64,000 nt of DNA, taken from assembly GCF_026810445.1 (NCBI RefSeq), contig NZ_CP113949.1, forward strand, positions 4,340,001 through 4,404,000. Reading direction: 5' to 3'. Positions within the stretch are counted from its first letter, which is position 1, and the number at the start of each line of letters is the position of its first letter. Below, one piece after another: positions 1 through 10,571 of the stretch. A model generated the notes under the pieces. The model saw nothing but the letters and a program-made list of their open reading frames with translations. It did not search any database and was not told the origin of the DNA. A program made the position numbers and the translations under genes. The stretch comes from Pseudomonas sp. BSw22131 (GTDB lineage Bacteria > Pseudomonadota > Gammaproteobacteria > Pseudomonadales > Pseudomonadaceae).

Positions 1-145
1 CAATCGCTTAGCGTTCGGATGCGTAAGACAAACATTCTTATTCCTATTTAATTTCACTTATTATTCAATAACTTAGGTTTGACAGACTTATAGAGGCAGC
101 TCAGACTTGCGCCTTAATAAGTTATTAATCGACAGGACCCCGATC

Positions 146-622
146 ATGAAAGGCGACATTACAGTCATCCAGCATCTCAATAAGATCCTCGGAAACGAGC
201 TGGTCGCGATCAACCAGTACTTTCTGCATGCGCGTATGTATGAAGATTGGGGCCTGAACAAGCTGGGCAAGCACGAGTACCACGAGTCCATCGACGAGAT
301 GAAACACGCGGACAAGCTGATCAAGCGAATCCTGTTTCTGGAAGGCCTGCCGAACCTGCAAGACCTTGGCAAAATCCTGATCGGCGAGCACACCAAAGAA
401 ATGCTGGAGTGCGATCTGCGCATCGAACGCACCGGCCACGCAGACCTGAAAGCCGCTATCGCTCACTGCGAAGTGGTTGGCGATTTCGGCAGCCGTGAAC
501 TGCTCGAGGATATTCTTGAGTCGGAAGAAGAGCACATCGACTGGCTGGAAACCCAACTGGGCCTGATCGACAAAGTCGGCATCGAAAACTACCTGCAATC
601 GCAGATGGGCGAAGAAGACTAA
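146..622 (+). CDS. bfr: Bacterioferritin
   Basis: Encodes a 158-residue haem-containing ferritin that oxidises Fe(II) and stores iron as a mineral inside a 24-subunit shell in the cytoplasm. The length equals that of E. coli Bfr. Visible residues are the ferroxidase ligands Glu18, Glu51 and His54 and the haem ligand Met52 (in the DEMKHAD stretch), plus a C-terminal EEEHIDWLE helix that supplies further di-iron ligands. An in-frame ATG at 107 exists, but the start at 146 reproduces the family N-terminus ([12 protein letters not shown]) and follows an AGGA-type ribosome binding site. The 145 bases upstream are AT-rich and presumably hold the promoter; I could not assign a convincing Fur box. 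The gene converges on grxD and shares its terminator. Confidence 0.97.
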   Translation: MKGDITVIQHLNKILGNELVAINQYFLHARMYEDWGLNKLGKHEYHESIDEMKHADKLIKRILFLEGLPNLQDLGKILIGEHTKEMLECDLRIERTGHADLKAAIAHCEVVGDFGSRELLEDILESEEEHIDWLETQLGLIDKVGIENYLQSQMGEED

Positions 623-634
623 TCCAGCGCCAAC

Positions 635-672
635 AAAAAGCCCCGCTCTCGAATGAGATGCGGGGCTTTTTT
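635..672. terminator. Bidirectional terminator between bfr and grxD
   Basis: A perfect stem AAAAAGCCCCGC / GCGGGGCTTTTTT with a 13-base loop lies 12 bases after the bfr stop. It has A-runs on the left and T-runs on the right, so it can stop transcription from both bfr (+) and grxD (-). Confidence 0.9.
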
Positions 673-692
673 GCGTCTGTTCTGCAGGTCAA

Positions 693-1022
693 TCAAGCAG
701 TGGTGTTTTTCGCGACCGCTTCCTTGACCAGCGCTTGCAACGAACCATCAGCCTGCATTTCGGTGATGATATCGCTGCCGCCAACCAACTCACCGCCAAC
801 CCACAATTGCGGGAAGGTCGGCCAGTTGGCGTATTTTGGCAAGTTGGTGCGGATTTCAGGGTTCTGCAGGATATCGACATAAGCGAACTTCTCGCCACAC
901 GCCATCAATGCCTGAGAAGCCTTGGCCGAAAAACCACATTGAGGGGCATTCGGAGCGCCTTTCATGTAAAGCAGAACGGTGTTGTTGGCGATCTGCTCTT
1001 TAATCGTTTCGATGATATCCAT
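693..1022 (-). CDS. grxD: Monothiol glutaredoxin, Grx4 type
   Basis: A 109-residue monothiol glutaredoxin. Members bind and pass on [2Fe-2S] clusters with BolA-type partners in the cytoplasm. The signature CGFS active site is present in KGAPNAPQCGFS around residues 21-32, followed by the WPTFPQLWVGGELVGGSD glutathione-binding region. Length matches the family. ATG at 1022 follows a GAGGTG ribosome binding site. The position beside bacterioferritin fits a role in iron handling and, as I recall, is conserved in pseudomonads. Confidence 0.96.
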   Translation of the reverse strand: MDIIETIKEQIANNTVLLYMKGAPNAPQCGFSAKASQALMACGEKFAYVDILQNPEIRTNLPKYANWPTFPQLWVGGELVGGSDIITEMQADGSLQALVKEAVAKNTTA

Positions 1023-1133
1023 GGAACACCTCGGCTTAACTTTACGACTCTATGAGTCGACACGGTGGCGCATTGTAACGGAATCCCTAGCGTAACGCTC
1101 GGTCATGGCCTCAGTTGAAAGAATGGCCAGTCA

Positions 1134-3242
1134 TCAGGCCGCAACGACCTCCACAGGGACGCCATTTAGCACGGCGTTGCCGGACAGCGCATCAAGCTCC
1201 CGCTCGTCTGTGAGGTCGTTTGCGCTAACGCCCGGCTGGTCTCTGGCGATGTCCATCTGCACACCAGGACGCGAGTGCCCCCAGCCATGTGGAAGGCTGA
1301 CCACACCCGCCATCATGTCGGTAGTCCCCAACACCTGAACCTCGATGACGCCAACACGAGAGGTCACGCGCACTGTCTGCCCATCCACCAGCCCGCGAGT
1401 GGCAAGATCGTCAGGATTCATCAGCAATTGATGCCGAGGCTTGCCCTTCACCAGCCGGTGATAATTGTGCATCCAAGAATTGTTGCTGCGTACGTGGCGG
1501 CGACCGATCAGCAACAGCTCACCCGGTTGCGGTGCCAGCGTGGCTTTGAATCGGGCAAGATCAGCCAAAATGATCGCAGGCGCCGCCTGTATATGCTGAT
1601 TGGCGGTTTTCATCCTGCCGCCAAGGTTGGGTTTGAGAGGCCCGAGATCAAGCCCATGCGGGTGGTCGCCGAGGGCCTCGATTGACAGCTTCCAGGCCGA
1701 CGCATCGCCGTACAGTCCGGCCCGAAGTCCACGATCGACGATCTGCGAAGGCGCTACGGTGGGCTTCAATTCTCGCTGCGCCTTGGCGGCAAACGCTTGT
1801 GCGAGGCCCACGAAAATCTCCCAGTCGTGCAGCGCTCCGGGCGGCTTTTCAAGGATAGCCCGGTTGAAGCGCGTGACATTGCGTACGGCAAACATGTTGA
1901 ACGTGGTGTCGTAGTGGTCGTTCTCCAGCGCCGACGTCGAAGGCAGGATCAGGTCGGCATGACGCGTTGTCTCGTTGATATACAAGTCGATGCTCAGCAT
2001 GAACTCGAGACCGTCGAGCCCTCGCTCCAGGTGTCGTCCATTGGGCGTGGACAACACAGGGTTGCCCGCCACAGTGATCAACGCCCTCACCTGCCCCTCG
2101 CCCTCGGTGAGCATTTCTCCGGCCAGAGCCGACACCGGCAGCTCGCCGCTGTACTCAGGCAGACCGGACACCCTGCTTTGCCACCGGTTGAATCCTCCGC
2201 CTGACGTGGACTGCACCAGATCCAGCGCCGGCTCGGTACACAGCGCGCCGCCCACCCGATCAAGATTCCCGGTGACCACATTGATTAGCTGAACCAGCCA
2301 GTGACAGAGCGTCCCAAACGATTGGGTGGAAATCCCCATGCGGCCATAGCAAACAGCCCTGTCGGCCGCAGCAAAATCACGTGCGAGTTGACGAATGGTT
2401 TCGGCGGGCACGCCGCAGCGTGGGCTCATCGCCTCAGCGTCCAACGCGGCTACAGCAAGACGAACTTCCTCAAGCCCATCCACCGGCAGGTGGCTGTCGC
2501 AGGTCAGGCCCTCGGCAAACAGCGTATGCAACAAGCCGAACAACAAAGCTGCGTCGCCACCGGGGCGCACGAACACGTGCTGATCTGCGATGGCTGCCGT
2601 CTCGCTGCGACGTGGATCCACTACCACAACCTTGCCACCGCGTCCCTGGATCGCCTTCAGCCGTTTTTCGACGTCGGGGACGGTCATGATGCTCCCGTTG
2701 GACGCCAGCGGGTTTCCCCCCAGGATCAACATGAAATCGGTGTGGTCGATGTCGGCAATGGGCAACAACAAGCCATGACCATACATGAGGTAACTGGTGA
2801 GATGATGCGGAAGCTGGTCCACGGAGGTGGCTGAAAAACGGTTGCGCGTTTTGAGCAAACCCAGGAAGTAATTGCTGTGCGTCATCAAGCCGTAATTGTG
2901 AACGCTGGGATTGCCCTGATACACCGCCACCGCGTTTTGGCCGTGCCGCTGCTGAATGTCTAGCAGACGCTCCGCAACCAGCTCGAACGCCGCCTGCCAT
3001 TCGATGGCGCGCCACTCACTGCCGATGCGTTGCATGGGCTGACGCAGCCGGTCGGGGTCGTTCTGAATGTCCTGCAGCGCAATAGCTTTTGGGCAAATGT
3101 GACCACGACTGAACGTATCTTGCGCATCCCCCTTGATCGAGGTGATCCGGGGCGCGACATCATCGTCAGCGGTGATCTCGATGGTCAGGCCGCAGATGGC
3201 CTCGCACAGGTGACAGGCTCGGTGGTGAAGAGTCTTGGTCAT
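1134..3242 (-). CDS. Molybdopterin bis-MGD oxidoreductase, formate-dehydrogenase-like
   Basis: A 702-residue cytoplasmic oxidoreductase of the DMSO-reductase/formate dehydrogenase superfamily. The N-terminus carries a [4Fe-4S] motif with Cys10, Cys13, Cys17 and Cys50 (RACHLCEAICG, then GHICPKA). A molybdopterin domain (GGNPLASNG, VVVDPRRSETAAIADQHVFVRPGGDAAL) and a C-terminal MGD-binding barrel (LLIGRRHVRSNNSWMHN, LPHGWGH) follow. There is no Tat signal, so it is probably cytosolic. An upstream in-frame start at 3269 would only add nine residues; I chose the ATG at 3242, which gives the family-typical MTKTLHHRACHLC start. The substrate cannot be told from sequence, and no partner electron-transfer subunit is encoded nearby. 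Confidence 0.88.
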   Translation of the reverse strand: MTKTLHHRACHLCEAICGLTIEITADDDVAPRITSIKGDAQDTFSRGHICPKAIALQDIQNDPDRLRQPMQRIGSEWRAIEWQAAFELVAERLLDIQQRHGQNAVAVYQGNPSVHNYGLMTHSNYFLGLLKTRNRFSATSVDQLPHHLTSYLMYGHGLLLPIADIDHTDFMLILGGNPLASNGSIMTVPDVEKRLKAIQGRGGKVVVVDPRRSETAAIADQHVFVRPGGDAALLFGLLHTLFAEGLTCDSHLPVDGLEEVRLAVAALDAEAMSPRCGVPAETIRQLARDFAAADRAVCYGRMGISTQSFGTLCHWLVQLINVVTGNLDRVGGALCTEPALDLVQSTSGGGFNRWQSRVSGLPEYSGELPVSALAGEMLTEGEGQVRALITVAGNPVLSTPNGRHLERGLDGLEFMLSIDLYINETTRHADLILPSTSALENDHYDTTFNMFAVRNVTRFNRAILEKPPGALHDWEIFVGLAQAFAAKAQRELKPTVAPSQIVDRGLRAGLYGDASAWKLSIEALGDHPHGLDLGPLKPNLGGRMKTANQHIQAAPAIILADLARFKATLAPQPGELLLIGRRHVRSNNSWMHNYHRLVKGKPRHQLLMNPDDLATRGLVDGQTVRVTSRVGVIEVQVLGTTDMMAGVVSLPHGWGHSRPGVQMDIARDQPGVSANDLTDERELDALSGNAVLNGVPVEVVAA

Positions 3243-3401
3243 CGCCAGTCTCATATTTTTGTGTGGCAATCAGGGCGATTGCGGAAACAAAACTATGCAG
3301 CGAGATGTGTCACTTCGCCAGAAAGGTTCGTGACATGAATCGGATTGCATCAGGCGAGCCAATAGCGTTCACCTGAATCAAGGTAACGCTGGCTGACACT
3401 A

Positions 3402-3701
3402 TTAAGCAGAACCGCCAATCGGGGTGACCACTTTGCGTTGGAGCTGAATCTCGTGAACCGTCTCGACCTGTTCCTGGGAGACTTGCACACCAGTCAGTTC
3501 GCCAATAAGACGCCAGTGATCATCAAGGCCAGAACTGATGGTAGCCATCCGATCAATCATCCGGCGGCCTGCAGAACGGGTCACTTCATCTTCACTGCGC
3601 ATTAACTCGAACGACATTGACGTCATGGAAGCGGTGAGGTGAGTGAGGGTACGGGCGGTAAGCCCGAGCAATTCCATTAGTTGTTTCTCTTTTGAATCCA
3701 T
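3402..3701 (-). CDS. Small conserved hypothetical protein
   Basis: A 99-residue, mostly helical protein with no motif that I recognise and no signal peptide or membrane segment. Codon use is ordinary for the genome, and a strong ribosome binding site (TAGGGGGTG on the minus strand) sits eight bases before the ATG, so I regard it as a real gene. It stands alone between the molybdopterin oxidoreductase and argF and reads away from argF. I assign no function. Confidence 0.65.
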   Translation of the reverse strand: MDSKEKQLMELLGLTARTLTHLTASMTSMSFELMRSEDEVTRSAGRRMIDRMATISSGLDDHWRLIGELTGVQVSQEQVETVHEIQLQRKVVTPIGGSA

Positions 3702-4145
3702 TCGTCACCCCCTAGGTGCACATAAGCGGTATTTATAACCCACGCCTGATAATTAATAAACGTCCGTACTTGCGAGGCGTGAAGCGTGTCGCATATGAAG
3801 CACACCTGTTGAACTGTTACAGAACCAGCATTAATTGCCAATGCAGACAGCGTCGGTGTACAACTGTGCACCATTAGTGGCGCGAGGCTGGCGATATGCA
3901 TTGCTGTCGGCACAACTGTAGCATCCGGAAACACTAAAGGCGTCCAGAAAACAGCGCCTGCGGGCTACCGAATGTCCGGAGAAACTTTCTCCTCAGTCTG
4001 GGCCTTGGCATCAAGCGACATTTTCTTATACCCTCGCGCCTTCCCTATTCGTCGCCCCGAGCGGCTTTCGCCGCAGGTCTCGCCCGTTTTCCCGATAAAA
4101 CCCGGCTTTGAGTCTCTGCGGTCTGTTGCAGAAAGGTAGTTAATG
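3702..4145. other. Intergenic region between divergent small gene and argF
   Basis: About 440 bases without a convincing gene. It should contain the promoters of the small minus-strand gene and of argF. An 85-codon minus-strand open frame here has poor coding character. An AAAGG ribosome binding site at 4133-4137 serves argF. I see no clear ARG box that I can defend. Confidence 0.5.
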
Positions 4146-5066
4146 ATGAGCGCAAGGCACTTTCTCTCGATGATGGACTACACGCCCGATGAGCTGGTCG
4201 GCGTGCTCCGTCGCGGCATAGAGCTAAAAGACCTGCGTAACCGCGGCGTACTTTTTGAGCCGCTACGAGGCCGCGTGCTGGCGATGATCTTCGAGAAATC
4301 TTCGACTCGCACACGGGTTTCCTTTGAAGCGGGCATGATCCAGCTCGGCGGTCAGGCGATTTTTCTGTCGCCGCGCGATACCCAGCTTGGCCGCGGCGAG
4401 CCTATCGCAGACGGCGCCCGGGTGATGTCGCGCATGGTTGACGCAGTGATGATCCGCACCTTCGCGCACAGCAACCTGACCGAGTTTGCCGCGCACTCCC
4501 GTGTCCCGGTGATCAACGGCCTGTCCGATGATCTGCACCCGTGCCAGTTGCTGGCCGACATGCAAACCTTTCTAGAGCACCGTGGCTCCATCCAGGGCAA
4601 GACCGTGGCCTGGATCGGCGACGGCAACAACATGTGCAACAGCTATATAGAAGCTGCGATCCAGTTCGACTTTAATCTGCGTATCGCCTGCCCTGAAGGT
4701 TATGAACCCGACCCTCGCTTCCTGGCGCTCGCCGAAAATCGCGTCACCCTGACCCGCGATCCACGTGAAGCAGTCAAAGGCGCGCACCTTGTCAGCACCG
4801 ATGTCTGGACGTCGATGGGCCAAGAGGAAGAAACCGCCAGACGGATTGCTCTGTTTAGGCCGTTTCAGGTTACTCGCGGCTTGCTGGACCTGGCGGCTGA
4901 AGACGTGCTGTTCATGCACTGCCTGCCCGCTCACCGAGGAGAAGAAATCAGCCAGGACCTGCTGGACGACGCGCGTTCCGTGGCGTGGGATCAGGCGGAG
5001 AATCGCCTGCACGCGCAAAAGGCGCTGCTTGAGTTCCTGGTTGCCCCAGCCCTACAGTCCGCGTGA
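4146..5066 (+). CDS. argF: Ornithine carbamoyltransferase
   Basis: Catalyses carbamoyl phosphate + ornithine to citrulline in arginine biosynthesis, as a cytoplasmic trimer. About 306 residues, the usual length. Visible are the carbamoyl-phosphate motif STRTR ([12 protein letters not shown], about residues 50-61), the HPCQ motif ([11 protein letters not shown]), the ornithine loop around [12 protein letters not shown], and the catalytic HCLP motif ([11 protein letters not shown]). Two tandem ATG codons occur (4143 and 4146); the second is better spaced from the AAAGG ribosome binding site and gives the family start [12 protein letters not shown]. It is the biosynthetic enzyme by sequence and context. 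The stop overlaps the GTG start of the next gene. Confidence 0.95.
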   Translation: MSARHFLSMMDYTPDELVGVLRRGIELKDLRNRGVLFEPLRGRVLAMIFEKSSTRTRVSFEAGMIQLGGQAIFLSPRDTQLGRGEPIADGARVMSRMVDAVMIRTFAHSNLTEFAAHSRVPVINGLSDDLHPCQLLADMQTFLEHRGSIQGKTVAWIGDGNNMCNSYIEAAIQFDFNLRIACPEGYEPDPRFLALAENRVTLTRDPREAVKGAHLVSTDVWTSMGQEEETARRIALFRPFQVTRGLLDLAAEDVLFMHCLPAHRGEEISQDLLDDARSVAWDQAENRLHAQKALLEFLVAPALQSA

Positions 5067-6142
5067 GCCCGCCCATGCTGCTGAAGTTGCGAAATCTGGC
5101 GTGCGGTTACGACAATCAACGCGTGGTGCAGGATTTGAATTTGCACCTCAATGCGGGAGACATTGGCTGCTTGCTGGGCTCATCGGGCTGCGGCAAGACC
5201 ACCACGTTACGCGCCATCGCCGGGTTCGAGCCGGTTCATGAGGGCGAAATCGTTCTGGAGGGTGCAGTTATCTCCCGTGCGGGCTACACGCTCGCCCCAG
5301 AGAAACGCCGCATCGGCATGGTGTTTCAGGACTACGCGCTGTTTCCGCACCTGACCGTGGCCGAAAACATTGCCTTTGGGGTTCGTAATCACCCGCGTCT
5401 GACGCAACTGACGACCGAGATGCTGGAACTGGTCAATCTCGGGACGCTCGGCAAACGCTACCCGCATGAACTGTCCGGCGGCCAGCAGCAGCGTGTGGCA
5501 TTGGCGCGAGCGTTGGCACCTGAACCACAATTGCTACTGCTCGATGAACCGTTTTCAAACCTCGACGGTGAGCTGCGAAGACGCCTGAGCCATGAGGTGC
5601 GCGACATCCTCAAGGCGCGCGGCACCAGTGCCATTCTGGTCACCCACGACCAGGAAGAAGCTTTTGCGGTCAGTGATCACGTGGGTGTGTTTAAAGAGGG
5701 CCGGCTGGAGCAGTGGGACACGCCGTACAACCTGTATCACGAGCCGGCTACACCGTTTGTGGCCAGCTTCATCGGCCAGGGGTATTTCATTCGTGGTCAG
5801 TTGATTGATGCCGAGTCGGTCCAGACCGAGCTGGGTGTGCTACGCGGCAATCGTGCGTACGCGGGGGTCAGCGGCGCGCCGATGGATGTACTGCTCCGTC
5901 CTGACGACATTGTCTACGCGCCACAGAGCGCACTCAAAGTACATGTCACCAGCAAGACCTTTCAAGGTGCAGCCACGTTGTACCGCCTGCAATTGCCAAC
6001 CGGTACGCAGTTGGAAGGACTCTTCCCGAGCCATGCCGACCTCAATCCAGGCGATCATGTCGGGATTGAAGTGGCGGCCGAGCATCTGGTGTTGTTTCCG
6101 GCCGCAGGCAGCGTTGCGCTGCATCCTGCGAACGCGATGTAA
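5063..6142 (+). CDS. ABC transporter ATP-binding protein, FbpC/PotA-like with TOBE domain
   Basis: A 359-residue ABC ATPase. Walker A is [10 protein letters not shown] (about residue 39-48), the Q-loop is FQDYALFPH, the signature is [15 protein letters not shown], Walker B is [12 protein letters not shown] and the switch histidine is in VTHDQEEAF. The last 110 residues form a TOBE-type regulatory domain, as in iron(III) or polyamine importers. The GTG at 5063 overlaps the argF stop; an ATG at 5075 is an alternative start. No permease or binding protein is encoded here, so it is an orphan ATPase whose partner must lie elsewhere. The overlap with argF implies translational coupling. Confidence 0.88.
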   Translation: MSPPMLLKLRNLACGYDNQRVVQDLNLHLNAGDIGCLLGSSGCGKTTTLRAIAGFEPVHEGEIVLEGAVISRAGYTLAPEKRRIGMVFQDYALFPHLTVAENIAFGVRNHPRLTQLTTEMLELVNLGTLGKRYPHELSGGQQQRVALARALAPEPQLLLLDEPFSNLDGELRRRLSHEVRDILKARGTSAILVTHDQEEAFAVSDHVGVFKEGRLEQWDTPYNLYHEPATPFVASFIGQGYFIRGQLIDAESVQTELGVLRGNRAYAGVSGAPMDVLLRPDDIVYAPQSALKVHVTSKTFQGAATLYRLQLPTGTQLEGLFPSHADLNPGDHVGIEVAAEHLVLFPAAGSVALHPANAM

Positions 6143-6172
6143 GGACTGATTTAGCGGCTGCCTTTATGGGCC

Positions 6173-6955
6173 TCAACCGATGATCAGTTTCCCGCTTGCC
6201 ACCAATACGGCGTAGCCGCCGATCTTCACGCGGGGGCCTTCAAGTCGACAGAATAACTCTCCACCTCGCGCCGAACACTGGTAAGCACTCAGACTCAGCT
6301 TGTTCAAACGCCCAGACCAATACGGGATGAGCGAACAGTGGGTGGAGCCGGTGACCGGATCTTCGTTGATCCCCAGACCTGGCGCAAAGTACCGGGAGAC
6401 AAAATCATGCTGTTCGCCCTTGGCAGTGATGATCACACCCAGCCACGGCAAGCGCGCAATGGCGGCCATGTCCGGTTTGCAATCTCGCACCGCCTGCTCT
6501 GACTCCAGAACCACCAGCAATTCGGCGGCACCCAGCACGTCCACCACCTCAACGCCCAGCGCACGTTCGATATCCACCGTAACGCCCACCTCACTGGGCG
6601 GCATTGCCGGGAAATCCAGGAGCAAACGCCCGCCTTCGCGGCTGACGCTCAGTGGCCCGGATCTGCCCGAGAAATCGATCCGTTCGGCCGTCTCACCGTA
6701 GATCTCAAACAGGACATGAGCGCTCGCAAGCGTTGCGTGCCCGCACAAGGGGACCTCGGTGGTCGGCGTGAACCAGCGGATATGCCAGCCCTGCGCCTCG
6801 CGCACCAAAAAAGCGGTCTCGGCCAGATTGTGCTCGGCAGCTATGCACTGCATCAGTTCATCCGCAAGCCAGGTGTCGAGCTTGTAAACCATCGCGGGAT
6901 TACCAGCAAAAGGCCGGTCACTGAAAGCGTCGACTTGATGAAATTCAAGCTGCAT
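6173..6955 (-). CDS. PhzF-family isomerase
   Basis: A 260-residue member of the PhzF / diaminopimelate-epimerase-fold family. The N-terminus (QVDAFSDRPFAGNPAMVY) and the segment HNLAETAFLV with the expected catalytic glutamate are characteristic, as are PLCGHATLASAHVLF and EDPVTGSTHCSL. Most members outside phenazine operons have no known substrate, and there are no phenazine genes here. The ATG at 6955 gives the canonical MQLEFHQVDAF start; an in-frame ATG nine bases upstream is possible. It converges on the ABC ATPase gene with a 30-base gap. Confidence 0.88.
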   Translation of the reverse strand: MQLEFHQVDAFSDRPFAGNPAMVYKLDTWLADELMQCIAAEHNLAETAFLVREAQGWHIRWFTPTTEVPLCGHATLASAHVLFEIYGETAERIDFSGRSGPLSVSREGGRLLLDFPAMPPSEVGVTVDIERALGVEVVDVLGAAELLVVLESEQAVRDCKPDMAAIARLPWLGVIITAKGEQHDFVSRYFAPGLGINEDPVTGSTHCSLIPYWSGRLNKLSLSAYQCSARGGELFCRLEGPRVKIGGYAVLVASGKLIIG

Positions 6956-7049
6956 GGAAGGCATCCCCGTTATTAATCACTACAGCGGCCAATCGGTCGC
7001 CAGACATCGTTACCCGAACAACTGCTAACACGCTTGCGACGCATCGCAC

Positions 7050-7520
7050 TCATTCACGACCAATTTGTGCAAATGTCGCATGCGTATGCTCGGCGAGTAC
7101 AGCGGCCGACAGCTCCACCTCAAGCCCGCGGCGCCCGGCACTGACGAAGATCGTCGGAAAGGGTTGGGCCGATGTATCGATAAAGGTTCGAAGCCGTTTT
7201 TTTTGACCCAGCGGACTGATCCCACCCAGCAAATAGCCGGTTGCACGCTGCGCTGCAGCCGGGTCGGCCATTTCCACTTTCTTCGCGCCCGACGCATGTG
7301 CCAGCGCTTTTAAGTCCAGCGTCCCGATTACCGGCACCACCGCGACCAGCAGTTCGCCTTTTTCGGTGCTCGCCAGCAGGGTTTTGAACACTTGAGCGGG
7401 TTGCAGATTCAATTTCTCGGCCGCTTCGAGGCCATAAGAGGCAGCCTTCGGATCATGCTCGTAACTGTGAATACGGTGCTGAGCTCGGGCTTTTTTCAGC
7501 AAGTCCAATGCAGGGGTCAT
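7050..7520 (-). CDS. ybaK: Cys-tRNA(Pro) deacylase YbaK/EbsC
   Basis: A 156-residue single-domain trans-editing enzyme of the YbaK family, which hydrolyses Cys-tRNA(Pro) produced by mischarging of prolyl-tRNA synthetase. The family loop GGISPLGQKKRLRTFID and the N-terminal block QVFKTLLASTEKGELLVAVVPV are clear, and length matches E. coli YbaK (159). It is transcribed away from glpK. In other pseudomonads that I recall, the gene next to it on this side is glpF, which is missing here. Confidence 0.92.
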   Translation of the reverse strand: MTPALDLLKKARAQHRIHSYEHDPKAASYGLEAAEKLNLQPAQVFKTLLASTEKGELLVAVVPVIGTLDLKALAHASGAKKVEMADPAAAQRATGYLLGGISPLGQKKRLRTFIDTSAQPFPTIFVSAGRRGLEVELSAAVLAEHTHATFAQIGRE

Positions 7521-7630
7521 TCAGGCACTCCAGACGTACCGGGTCGTGTATTGGGAGGTGCCACTACTTTAGGCCATCTCCTTGCGGAACGCTTTGTATC
7601 AAGTGGGAATGCGACTGTTCAGTTTCGACT

Positions 7631-7675
7631 TTGACAGGCTTCGTTTATGTCTATATTTTTTCGAATACGAATATC
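7631..7675 (+). promoter_or_regulatory. Putative glpK promoter with GlpR operator
   Basis: TTGACA at 7631-7636 and TATTTT at 7654-7659 are separated by 17 bases, a good sigma-70 arrangement. Overlapping the -10 is an operator-like palindrome at 7656-7675 with core TTCG-AATA-CGAA, close to the E. coli GlpR consensus as I remember it (WATKTTCGWTAWCGAACAWW). The site lies about 80 bases before the glpK start, and GlpR is encoded two genes downstream in the same cluster. Confidence 0.6.
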
Positions 7676-7722
7676 CAGACCACACTGTCGCACCCATGGG
7701 TCTCGCCGGATTTTGGACGTAA

Positions 7723-9261
<1,539 letters not shown>

Positions 9262-9274
9262 TAGTCGCCCCCCC

Positions 9275-9351
9275 TGTAGGACCCAACTTGTTGGCGAAGC
9301 GTTCTGACTGGAACACCCATCAGCCGCTTCGCCAACAAGTGGGGTCCTGCA
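9275..9351. repeat. REP-type palindrome between glpK and glpR
   Basis: Two arms of about 27 bases (9275-9301 and 9325-9351) are near-perfect inverted copies, reading TGTAGGACCC... and ...GGGTCCTGCA, separated by 23 bases. It resembles the GTAGGAGCGAATTCATTCGCGAGGCG-type repeats at 12117 and 28051 in this window. It could also act as a terminator or mRNA-stabilising stem between glpK and glpR. Confidence 0.75.
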
Positions 9352-9439
9352 GAGAATCGCCTCACGCTTCATGTTTTTTCCGGCTGACAGATAACGCGCC
9401 GCTACGGCATCATGAGCGCCCGTGCCGGAAGGAAAAAAA

Positions 9440-10195
9440 ATGAATCTGCCACCCCGTCAACAGCAGATCCTCGAGCTGGTCCGTGAGCGCGGCTATGTCA
9501 GCATCGAGGAAATGGCCCAACTGTTCGTCGTGACACCGCAAACAATCCGCCGAGACATCAATCAGCTGGCGGAAATGAACCTGCTGCGTCGCTACCATGG
9601 CGGCGCAGCCTACGATTCGAGTATCGAAAACACTGCCTATGCGATGCGCGCCGATCAGATGCGCGACGAAAAACAGCGCATCGCCGAAGCGATTGCGGCG
9701 CAGATCCCCGACCACGCCTCGCTCTTCATTAATATCGGAACCACTACCGAATCCATCGCCCGCGCGCTGCTCAATCACAATCATCTGAAAATCATTACCA
9801 ACAATCTGCATGTCGCGTCGATCCTCAGCGGCAAGGATGATTTCGAAGTATTGTTGGCAGGTGGCAATGTACGTCGCGATGGCGGGGTCGTCGGTCAGGC
9901 GAGCGTCGATTTCATCACACAGTTCAAAGTCGATTTTGCCTTGGTTGGCATCAGCGGTATCGACGACGATGGCAGCCTGCTGGACTTCGACTATCAGGAA
10001 GTCCGGGTTTCGCAAGCCATTATCGCTAATGCGCGTCAGGTCATCCTGGCGGCGGACTCCAGCAAGTTCGGGCGTAACGCGATGGTCAGACTGGGCCCGA
10101 TCACCCTTATCGACTGCCTGGTTACCGATCAGGCTCCGGTGCCTGCCCTTGCGCAGCTGCTGACGCAAAACAAGATTCGGCTGGAAGTGGTCTAA
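9440..10195 (+). CDS. glpR: Glycerol-3-phosphate regulon repressor, DeoR family
   Basis: A 251-residue DeoR-type repressor. An N-terminal winged helix-turn-helix ([35 protein letters not shown], residues about 18-62) is followed by the sugar-phosphate sensing domain ([28 protein letters not shown]). A GTG at 9422 could extend it by six codons, but the ATG at 9440 is preceded by GGAAGGA and gives the standard [14 protein letters not shown] start. It most likely represses glpK, glpD and itself, with glycerol 3-phosphate as inducer. Its position between glpK and glpD is the usual Pseudomonas order. Confidence 0.94.
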   Translation: MNLPPRQQQILELVRERGYVSIEEMAQLFVVTPQTIRRDINQLAEMNLLRRYHGGAAYDSSIENTAYAMRADQMRDEKQRIAEAIAAQIPDHASLFINIGTTTESIARALLNHNHLKIITNNLHVASILSGKDDFEVLLAGGNVRRDGGVVGQASVDFITQFKVDFALVGISGIDDDGSLLDFDYQEVRVSQAIIANARQVILAADSSKFGRNAMVRLGPITLIDCLVTDQAPVPALAQLLTQNKIRLEVV

Positions 10196-10226
10196 CGCGT
10201 TCCGCCCGATTTGCGCCTTGCGCTGG

Positions 10227-10388
10227 ATTCTGCCCGGAGGGCGCAGGAACCCGGTTTGACAGTGATCGGCCGGGAACCGGTCGTCAATCATGTGCTGCAA
10301 TACGTCATGGCAAATCGAACCAGCTGTGTTGCTGCCGGTTCCCGGCAGATCGTCAGCAAGCTGGACTCCTGAGGCCTCCGGCCAGAAT
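10227..10388. repeat. Interspersed repeat element, copy A, with terminal inverted repeats
   Basis: An element of about 160 bases bounded by imperfect inverted ends: GATTCTGCCCGGAGGGCGCA on the left and its near-complement ending in CCAGAATC on the right. It shares the internal strings CCCGGCAGATCG and AGCAAGCTGGACTCCT with copies at 17637, 20380 and 59726. It fills much of the glpR-glpD gap and contains no gene. Confidence 0.7.
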
Positions 10389-10485
10389 CACAAGTACTAC
10401 CCATGTTCACTTTTGTTCCTTTTTCGGCTTCCTGATCAGTATTTTCAATCAATACTGGGTGGCTGGTCCTTTCTGTTTGCGCTAT

Positions 10486-10559
10486 TATTTTCGGAAATGA
10501 ACATGAATGTTCGAATTCGCCCTTGAGCGATCATCAATCGAACCCAAGATAATCGAACA
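10486..10559 (+). promoter_or_regulatory. Clustered GlpR operator-like sites upstream of glpD
   Basis: A good 20-base operator match lies at 10486-10505 (TTTTCG-GAAA-TGAACAT core). A second overlapping site from 10506 has a perfect left half (AATGTTCG) and a weaker right half. Two further CGAAC half-sites lie at 10539 and 10554. The cluster ends just before the AGGAGG ribosome binding site of glpD. The assignment relies on my recollection of the E. coli GlpR consensus. Confidence 0.55.
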
Positions 10560-10571
10560 CAGGAGGCTCCC

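Noticed and set aside
20..60. Fur box upstream of bfr
   Set aside because: The AT-rich stretch has only partial similarity to GATAATGATAATCATTATC, too weak to call by eye.
3677..3934. 85-codon minus-strand open frame upstream of the small hypothetical gene
   Set aside because: It has poor coding character and no ribosome binding site, overlaps the start of a better-supported gene and matches nothing I know.
4146..5066. Phaseolotoxin-resistant ornithine carbamoyltransferase (argK)
   Set aside because: The gene lies in a housekeeping context with no toxin cluster and reads as ordinary biosynthetic ArgF.
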